A stretch of 28,396 nucleotides of DNA from an uncultured Faecalibacterium sp. (GTDB lineage Bacteria > Bacillota > Clostridia > Oscillospirales > Ruminococcaceae): positions 1 to 28,396 of the forward strand of contig CABQER010000012.1 of NCBI GenBank assembly GCA_902463235.1, read 5' to 3'. The notes beneath the pieces are model-generated. The model did not search any database, was not told where the DNA came from, and saw only the letters and a list, made by a program, of their open reading frames with translations. Made by a program: the position numbers and the translations under genes. Positions 23,372 through 28,396 of the stretch are shown here, in pieces; within the stretch, counting starts at the first letter, position 1, and each line of letters begins with the position of its first letter.

Positions 23372-23964
23372 TCTATTTATTACGTCACGGGCTGACCGAA
23401 TACAACGCCGAAAAGCGCTATCAGGGGCAGCGGGATATCCCCCTTTCTGCCGCCGGGCGCGCTATGCTGTGCCGGGCAGATATTCGCCCTAAGACCGTGT
23501 ATATCACTCCCCTTTGCCGCACCCGGCAGACCGCCGAGGTGCTGTTCCCGGGGGCAAAGCTTGTAGAAATAGACGGGCTGAAGGAGATGTGCTTTGGCAG
23601 CTTTGAGGGGAGAAACTATATCGAGATGGAGCACGACCCGGACTATCTTGCATGGGTAGCCGCCAACTGCGAAAGTCCCTGCCCGGACGGCGAGACCAAA
23701 GCCGCGTTTTGCGAGCGTATTTGCGCGGCTTTTTCTGCACTGGTGGATAAAGCCCTTGCGGACGGCGAGGAGATGCTGGTCATTTTAGCCCACGGCGGCA
23801 CCCAGATGGCAGCGATGGAGCGCTATGCCCTGCCCCACAAGGATTATTATGAATGGTGCGCCCCCAACGCCGGCGGCTTTGTGCTGGATGCCCGTGATTG
23901 GGCGGCAAAGCGGGTGCTGCATCTTTTAAAGACCGTGCAGTACACAAAGGAGGCGCAGGCATGA
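23365..23964 (+). CDS. cobC: Histidine phosphatase, probable alpha-ribazole-phosphate phosphatase
   Basis: 199 aa. Phosphoglycerate-mutase-like fold: LLRHGLTEYNAEKRYQGQ (5-22) with catalytic His8, LSAAGRA, ITPLCRTRQTAEVLFPG (47-63), EMCFGSFEGRNY (74-85) and the second His143 in LAHGGTQ. CobC removes phosphate from alpha-ribazole 5'-phosphate or from cobalamin 5'-phosphate. General members of this family look alike; its place between cobS and cbiB supports the cobalamin role. ATG 23365 has AAAGGAG (23348-23354) 10 nt upstream and begins 7 nt before the preceding stop. A longer frame from 23308 lies in the previous gene and was not used. Confidence 0.87.
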   Translation: MLIYLLRHGLTEYNAEKRYQGQRDIPLSAAGRAMLCRADIRPKTVYITPLCRTRQTAEVLFPGAKLVEIDGLKEMCFGSFEGRNYIEMEHDPDYLAWVAANCESPCPDGETKAAFCERICAAFSALVDKALADGEEMLVILAHGGTQMAAMERYALPHKDYYEWCAPNAGGFVLDARDWAAKRVLHLLKTVQYTKEAQA

Positions 23965-24911
23965 TCGGCTACGCGGTACTGGGCGGTTTTGTGCTGGACG
24001 CCATTTTCGGCGACCCCGCGTGGCTGCCGCACCCGGTAGTGTACATGGGCAAGGCCATCTCTGTGCTGGAAAAAGGGCTGCGCGCCCGTCTGCCCAAAAC
24101 GCCGGAAGGTGAGCTTTGGGGCGGGCGCATTCTAGCTTTTTGTCTGCCGGTGGGTACCCTTGCGCTCACAAGCCTTGTCTGCATGGGAGCCGCCGCCCTG
24201 CACCCACTGCTGGGGCTGGCAGTACAGATGTTCTGGTGCGGACAGGCACTGGCGGCAAAGGGGCTTGTGCAGGAAAGTATGAATGTTTACCGGGAGCTGA
24301 CAAAGCCCGACCTGCCTGCCGCCCGCATTGCCGTGAGCCGCATCGTGGGGCGGGACACCGAGGCTCTGACCGCCGAGGGCGTGACCAAGGCCGCTGTGGA
24401 GACCGTGGCGGAAAACGCCAGCGACGGCGTGATCGCACCGCTGTTGTATATGCTGCTGGGCGGCGCACCGCTGGCGCTTACCTATAAAGCCATCAACACC
24501 ATGGACAGCATGGTGGGCTACAAAAACACGCAGTATCTCTATTTTGGCCGTGCGGCGGCAAAGCTGGACGATGTTGCCAACTACCTGCCCAGCCGCATTG
24601 CTGCCCTGCTGTGGGTGGCTGCTGCTGCCCTGACCGGCAACGATGCCCGCAGTGCGTGGCGTATCTGGCGGCGGGACAGGCGCAACCACGCCAGCCCCAA
24701 CAGCGCCCAGACCGAGAGCGCCTGCGCCGGTGCACTAAACGTGCAGCTGGCCGGGCCTGCCTACTATTTTGGTGAATACTACAAAAAGCCCACCATCGGC
24801 GATGCCGTGCGCCCCATTGAGCCGGAGGATATCCGCCGCGCGGACCGCATGATGTACGCCGAAAGCCTGCTGGCGCTGGCGCTTGGGCTGGTGATACGAG
24901 GTATTTTATGA
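23961..24911 (+). CDS. cbiB: Adenosylcobinamide-phosphate synthase
   Basis: 316 aa (Salmonella CbiB 319). Membrane protein that amidates the f side chain with (R)-1-aminopropanol O-phosphate from CobD. LDAIFGDPAWLPHPVVYMG (12-30), VSRIVGRDTEALTAEGVTKAAVETVAENASDGVIAPL (about 134-170), MDSMVGYKN and RRDRRNHASPNSAQTESACAGALN are the core family motifs. Hydrophobic spans occur near the N-terminus, at about 57-90, around 215-230 and at the C-terminus. ATG 23961 has AAAGGAGG at 23945-23952, spacing 8, and overlaps the phosphatase stop. The stop overlaps cobD, its functional partner, by 4 nt. Confidence 0.95.
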   Translation: MIGYAVLGGFVLDAIFGDPAWLPHPVVYMGKAISVLEKGLRARLPKTPEGELWGGRILAFCLPVGTLALTSLVCMGAAALHPLLGLAVQMFWCGQALAAKGLVQESMNVYRELTKPDLPAARIAVSRIVGRDTEALTAEGVTKAAVETVAENASDGVIAPLLYMLLGGAPLALTYKAINTMDSMVGYKNTQYLYFGRAAAKLDDVANYLPSRIAALLWVAAAALTGNDARSAWRIWRRDRRNHASPNSAQTESACAGALNVQLAGPAYYFGEYYKKPTIGDAVRPIEPEDIRRADRMMYAESLLALALGLVIRGIL

Positions 24912-25960
24912 TGCAGCTTGTACATGGCGGCGACTGGGCCGGTTACCGGGCGCAGTACGGACAGGACGCGCTGGACTTTTCGGCCAATGTCAGCCCGCTG
25001 GGGCTGCCGGAGGGGGTGGCAAAAGCCATCACCGCCGCGCTTGCCACTGCTGACCGCTACCCCGACCCCCTCTGCCGCGCTTTGCGGGCAAAGCTGGCAG
25101 CGCACGAAAACGTACCCGCAGAGCAGATCCTTTGCGGCAACGGCGCGGCAGACCTTATCTTCCGACTGGTGTGGGCGGCAAAGCCCCGCACCGCGCTGCT
25201 GCCCGCCCCTACCTTTGCGGAATATGCCGCCGCGCTGGAAACGGCTGGCTGCACCGTCCGGCGGCATTTTCTGCGGGAAAGCGAAGATTTCGCAGTGACG
25301 GAAGCCTTTATTTCCGCTGTGGACGAGGACACCGACATGGTATTCCTCTGCCAGCCCAATAACCCTACCGGGCAGCTGACGCCGCTGCCGCTGGTGGAGA
25401 CACTGCTGCGCCGGTGCGAACGCTGCGGTGCGCTGCTGGTGGTGGACGAGTGTTTTCTGGACTTTCTGCCGGAAAGTGAGGTGCTGTCCGCCAAAAAGCT
25501 GCTTGCAAGCCCGCACCTTATCATCCTGAAGGCCTTTACAAAGCTGTACGGCATGGCCGGGGTGCGGCTGGGCTACTGCCTGTGCAGCAACACCGCTCTG
25601 CTGGAGAAAATGCAGACAGCCGGGCAGCCGTGGGCTGTCTCCAGCCTTGCACAGGCGGCGGGGCTGGCGGCGCTGGACGAGACTGCTTATGTAACCCGGG
25701 TGCAGACGCTTATTGCGCAGCAGCGTTCTGCTTTGCGGGACGGCTTGCGCGCACTGGGGCTGCGGGTGCTGGATGGCAGCGCGAATTATCTGCTGTTTCA
25801 GGCATCGGAAACACTGGGCGACAGCCTGCGACAGCGCGGCATCGTGCTGCGCAGCTGCGGCAATTATCCCGGGTTAGACGGCAGCTGGTACCGCACTGCC
25901 GTGCGCACCGCGCCGGAAAACCAGCAGCTGTTAAAAGCCTTACAGGAGGTGCTTGCATGA
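24908..25960 (+). CDS. cobD: L-threonine-O-3-phosphate decarboxylase
   Basis: 350 aa PLP enzyme of the aminotransferase I/II fold. Makes (R)-1-aminopropan-2-yl phosphate for CbiB. VHGGDW at the N-terminus, LDFSANVSPLGLP (22-34), RYPDPLCRALRAKLA (50-64), CGNGAADLIF (76-85), CQPNNPTGQL (148-157), VVDECFLDF (178-186) and KAFTKLYGMAGVRLGY with the PLP-binding Lys212. Length is slightly below the Salmonella enzyme (364 aa), whose extra C-terminal metal-binding tail is absent here. No threonine kinase (pduX-like) gene is nearby, so the origin of threonine phosphate is unknown. ATGA overlaps with cbiB and cbiP. Confidence 0.94.
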   Translation: MMQLVHGGDWAGYRAQYGQDALDFSANVSPLGLPEGVAKAITAALATADRYPDPLCRALRAKLAAHENVPAEQILCGNGAADLIFRLVWAAKPRTALLPAPTFAEYAAALETAGCTVRRHFLRESEDFAVTEAFISAVDEDTDMVFLCQPNNPTGQLTPLPLVETLLRRCERCGALLVVDECFLDFLPESEVLSAKKLLASPHLIILKAFTKLYGMAGVRLGYCLCSNTALLEKMQTAGQPWAVSSLAQAAGLAALDETAYVTRVQTLIAQQRSALRDGLRALGLRVLDGSANYLLFQASETLGDSLRQRGIVLRSCGNYPGLDGSWYRTAVRTAPENQQLLKALQEVLA

Positions 25961-27453
25961 GCCGGGCAAAATGCATTATGGTACAGGGCACGATGAGCGG
26001 TGCGGGCAAAAGCCTGCTGTGCACCGCGCTGTGCCGTATTTTTGCGCAGGATGGCTACCGGGTAGCCCCCTTTAAAAGCCAGAACATGGCGCTGAACAGC
26101 TTTGTCACCCGGGACGGGCTGGAAATGGGCCGGGCACAGGTGGTGCAGGCACAGGCCGCCGGCATGGAGCCGGATGTGCGCATGAACCCCATTCTGCTCA
26201 AACCCAGCAGCGATGTGGGCAGCCAGGTCATCGTAAACGGCGAGGTGCGCGGGCAGATGCCCGCAGCCGCCTACTTCAAGCTGAAAAAGAGCCTGATCCC
26301 GGACATTTTAGCCGCATACGATAGCCTTGCCGAAGAGGTGGATATCATCGTTATTGAGGGCGCGGGCAGCCCGGCAGAGATCAACTTAAAGGCAGACGAT
26401 ATCGTCAACATGGGGCTGGCAAAGCTGGTGGATGCACCGGTGCTGCTGGCGGGAGATATCGACCGGGGCGGCGTGTTTGCGCAGCTATACGGCACGGTGG
26501 AACTGCTGGAGCCCGCCGAGCGGGCACGCATCAAAGGGCTGGTCATCAACAAGTTCCGGGGCGATGCCGCCATCCTGAAGCCCGGCCTTACCATGCTGGA
26601 GGAAAAGACCCATCTGCCGGTGCTGGGCGTTGTGCCCTACCTGCGGGTAGATATCGAGGACGAGGACTCCCTCTCCTCCCGGCTGGAAAGCAACACCGCC
26701 GTCAAGCCGCTGGACGCTGCCATTCTACGGCTGCCGCATATCTCCAATTTTACAGATTTTATGCCGCTGGAACAGCACCCGCTGCTGAGCGTGCGGTATG
26801 TGCAAAGCCCCCGGCAGCTGGGCGCACCGGATGTGGTCATTCTGCCGGGCACTAAAAACACCATAGACGACCTGCTCTGGCTGCGGCAGTGCGGGCTGGA
26901 AGCTGCGGTGCAGAAACTGGCAGCCTCCGGCACGCCGGTGCTGGGCGTGTGCGGCGGCTACCAGATGCTGGGCGAGACCCTTGCCGACCCCGAGGGCACT
27001 GAGAGCGGACGCAGCCAGACCGTGCGCGGGCTGGGGCTGCTGCCCATCCAGACTGTGTTTACGGACGCAAAGCACCGCACACAGGATACCGCCACCGTCA
27101 CCGCGCCGCAGCTGGCGGGGGCAGTGCTGACCGGTTACCAGATCCATACCGGGCGCACCACTGTGCAGGGCGTGCCCTTCTGCCGCCTTGCAGACGGCAG
27201 CGCCGAGGGCTGCGTAAAGGACAATGTGGCGGGCACTTATCTGCACGGCCTGTTTGACACCGGGGAGCTGACTGAAAAGCTGGTGCAGCTGCTGTGCAGC
27301 CGCAAGGGCATCTCCCCTGCCGATGCGCCGCTGCTCTCCATGGCCGAGTACCGGCAGCAACAGTTTGACCTGTTGGCCGACGGCGTACGCCGGGCGCTGG
27401 ACATGAACGCCCTGTACGCCGCCATGGATCTGGAAAGGAGGAACACCGTATGA
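25957..27453 (+). CDS. cbiP: Cobyric acid synthase
   Basis: 498 aa (CobQ/CbiP usually 485-510). Four successive ATP- and glutamine-dependent amidations at side chains b, d, e and g. N-terminal synthetase domain: IMVQGTMSGAGKSLLCTALCR (7-27), PFKSQNMALNSFVT (38-51), VIEGAGSPAEINL (132-144), LAGDIDRGGVFAQLYGT (164-180) and VINKFRGD. C-terminal glutaminase-like domain: LPGTKNTIDDL (296-306), nucleophile Cys332 in VLGVCGGYQMLG and GTYLHGLFD near the C-terminus. ATG 25957 has AGGAGGT at 25944-25950 (spacing 6) and overlaps the cobD stop; the open frame upstream (from 25582) overlaps cobD and is not coding. The stop overlaps cbiC. Confidence 0.96.
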   Translation: MSRAKCIMVQGTMSGAGKSLLCTALCRIFAQDGYRVAPFKSQNMALNSFVTRDGLEMGRAQVVQAQAAGMEPDVRMNPILLKPSSDVGSQVIVNGEVRGQMPAAAYFKLKKSLIPDILAAYDSLAEEVDIIVIEGAGSPAEINLKADDIVNMGLAKLVDAPVLLAGDIDRGGVFAQLYGTVELLEPAERARIKGLVINKFRGDAAILKPGLTMLEEKTHLPVLGVVPYLRVDIEDEDSLSSRLESNTAVKPLDAAILRLPHISNFTDFMPLEQHPLLSVRYVQSPRQLGAPDVVILPGTKNTIDDLLWLRQCGLEAAVQKLAASGTPVLGVCGGYQMLGETLADPEGTESGRSQTVRGLGLLPIQTVFTDAKHRTQDTATVTAPQLAGAVLTGYQIHTGRTTVQGVPFCRLADGSAEGCVKDNVAGTYLHGLFDTGELTEKLVQLLCSRKGISPADAPLLSMAEYRQQQFDLLADGVRRALDMNALYAAMDLERRNTV

Positions 27454-28124
27454 CCCCACAGCATCATCTGCCCGCCGATATCGAGCGGACGAGCCTTTCT
27501 ATCATCACCGCAGAGCTGGACGCAATGGGGCTGACCCCGCCGCCGGAGACTGCCGCCGTGGTCAAGCGGGTCATCCATACCACTGCGGATTTTGACTACG
27601 CCCGCAATTTGCGCTTTACCCCCGGCGCGGTGGCGGCGGGCGTGGCGGCATTGCAAGCCGCTGCACCCATCGTTACCGACACCAACATGGCGCTTTCCGG
27701 CATTACAAAGCCGGGCCTTGCGCGGCTGGGCGGCACAGCGCTGTGCTACATGGCAGACCCGGAGGTGGCCGCGCTGGCAAAGGCCAACGGCACCACCCGG
27801 GCGGTAGCCTCCATGCAAAGAGCCGCCGCCGAACACCCCGGTGCCATTCTTGCGGTGGGCAATGCACCCACGGCGCTGCTGACCATCGCCGACCTGATCG
27901 AAACCGCCGGGCTGCGCCCTGCGCTGGTCATCGGGGTGCCGGTGGGCTTTGTGAACGTGGTGGAGAGCAAGGAGCGGCTGTTTGAGGTGTGCACCGCCCA
28001 CGGCGTGCCCGCCATTGTTGCCATGGGGCGCAAGGGCGGCAGCAACGTTGCCGCCGCTATCTGCAACGCGCTGGTGTATTCCGCCGCCGGGATGCTGGAC
28101 CCCACCGACCGGGGATGGAAATAA
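27450..28124 (+). CDS. cbiC: Cobalt-precorrin-8 methylmutase
   Basis: 224 aa (family about 210). Moves the methyl group from C11 to C12, giving cobyrinate. VIHTTADFDYARNL (41-54) contains the catalytic His43; IVTDTNMALSGI, ILAVGNAPTALLTI and VIGVPVGFVNVVESKERL are conserved, as is the AIVAMGRKGGSNVAAAICNAL end. AAAGGAGG lies at 27433-27440 and the ATG overlaps the cbiP stop. It is the last gene of the locus even though its reaction precedes those of CbiA and CbiP. A strong terminator follows 14 nt after the stop. Confidence 0.96.
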   Translation: MTPQHHLPADIERTSLSIITAELDAMGLTPPPETAAVVKRVIHTTADFDYARNLRFTPGAVAAGVAALQAAAPIVTDTNMALSGITKPGLARLGGTALCYMADPEVAALAKANGTTRAVASMQRAAAEHPGAILAVGNAPTALLTIADLIETAGLRPALVIGVPVGFVNVVESKERLFEVCTAHGVPAIVAMGRKGGSNVAAAICNALVYSAAGMLDPTDRGWK

Positions 28125-28138
28125 TAATATTATTGTTC

Positions 28139-28178
28139 GCGTTCAAAGTGCTCTGCGGCGCACTTTGAACGCTTTTTT
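28139..28178 (+). terminator. Intrinsic terminator of the cobalamin locus
   Basis: Perfect 13-bp stem GCGTTCAAAGTGC (28139-28151) / GCACTTTGAACGC (28160-28172), 8-nt loop, then TTTTTT. It marks the 3' end of the roughly 20-kb gene run. Confidence 0.94.
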
Positions 28179-28199
28179 CAGCCAATTCTCCCCTAGAGA

Positions 28200-28230
28200 G
28201 GTATACTTTCATTGGCTGGTATGGTATACT
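28200..28230 (+). promoter_or_regulatory. Extended -10 promoter of the last gene
   Basis: TATACT at 28225-28230 is preceded by TGG (TGn extended -10). The octamer GGTATACT also occurs 23 nt upstream (28200-28207), where a second -10 or a repeated protein-binding site is possible. No convincing -35 is present for the downstream copy. Confidence 0.5.
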
Positions 28231-28272
28231 CGGCTTAGTTCAACAAATCGGGATTTATAAAGGAGAATATTG

Positions 28273-28396
28273 ATGAAACTATTTTTATGTTCGCACTTTT
28301 CAAGTGTAGGAAGTCTGATAAAGGAAGAAATTGAAAATAAGAAAGTCGCATTTATTCCAACAGCTTCGCTGCGTGAAGGCTACACCGGTTATGTCG
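28273..28396 (+). CDS. Peptidase E / type 1 glutamine amidotransferase-like protein, 5' part
   Basis: 41 complete codons before the window ends. The N-terminus MKLFLCSHFSSVGSLI, then VAFIPTASLREGYTGYV, matches the start of S51-family peptidase E-like proteins (beta strand, then FIPTA near the substrate pocket). The nucleophile region is outside the window, so activity cannot be judged. AAAGGAG at 28259-28265 is 7 nt before the ATG. Codons are markedly AT-rich (AAA, TTA, ATT, ATA, GAA) compared with the GC-ending codons of the cobalamin genes, suggesting separate ancestry. Confidence 0.75.
   Translation, partial: MKLFLCSHFSSVGSLIKEEIENKKVAFIPTASLREGYTGYV

Noticed and set aside
25582..25956. 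125-codon extension of cbiP overlapping cobD
   Set aside because: It is out of frame with conserved cobD codons and CbiP proteins begin just before the P-loop; AGGAGGT supports ATG 25957.
1..28396. CRISPR arrays, tRNA or rRNA genes, insertion sequences
   Set aside because: No regularly spaced repeats, no tRNA-like cloverleaf and no transposase-like frame were seen while reading both strands.

Overview
The window looks like a chromosomal segment of a moderately GC-rich anaerobic Firmicute. The gene content and protein style (class II GalT, XpaC-type protein, complete CbiD/CbiG/CbiH-type anaerobic cobalamin genes, strong AGGAGG ribosome-binding sites, many TTGACA/TATAAT-like promoters) suggest a Faecalibacterium/Subdoligranulum-like member of the Oscillospiraceae. 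The genus is an inference; no rRNA or other marker is present. No tRNA, rRNA, CRISPR array, insertion sequence or phage gene was seen.

Layout. 1-231: 3' end of htpG with its terminator. 443-1549: a membrane-anchored XpaC-family protein with its own promoter and terminator. 1880-4662: a galKT pair (Leloir pathway) behind a possibly structured leader. 4852-5619: cutC. 5679-5787: two strong hairpins, one a likely bidirectional terminator. 5807-8115 (minus strand): a two-gene ABC-2-like exporter whose promoter has the 19-bp spacer and 7-7-7 dyad of MerR/CueR-type operators. 8197-8558: the plus-strand promoter, a cobalamin riboswitch and its intrinsic terminator. 8627-28124: a roughly 20-kb cobalamin locus of 20 plus-strand genes. 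28139-28178: terminator. 28273 onward: the start of a peptidase E-like gene with visibly more AT-rich codon use.

The cobalamin locus opens with an exported, lipid-anchored CbiK-type chelatase. A terminator follows, then a second lipoprotein with two tandem beta-rich domains and a BtuF/FepB-like lipoprotein, a BtuC-like permease and an ABC ATPase fused to CbiD. The corrin-ring genes cbiF, cbiG, cbiH, cbiJ, cbiET and cbiA come next. Then comes nucleotide-loop and side-chain assembly: cobT, cobU, cobS, a second short cobU-like gene, cobC-like, cbiB, cobD and cbiP, with cbiC last. Most neighbours overlap by ATGA, so the block is probably translated as a coupled unit. Genes not found here are cbiL (C20 methyltransferase), a corrinoid adenosyltransferase, uroporphyrinogen/precorrin-2 synthesis and lower-ligand (DMB) synthesis. 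They must lie elsewhere or the pathway is incomplete.

The most unusual points are the BtuD-CbiD fusion, the extracytoplasmic CbiK next to an importer and a tandem-domain lipoprotein, the two CobU-like proteins with complementary motif loss, the MerR-type operator beside the riboswitch promoter, and a possible three-way-junction leader directly before the galK Shine-Dalgarno.
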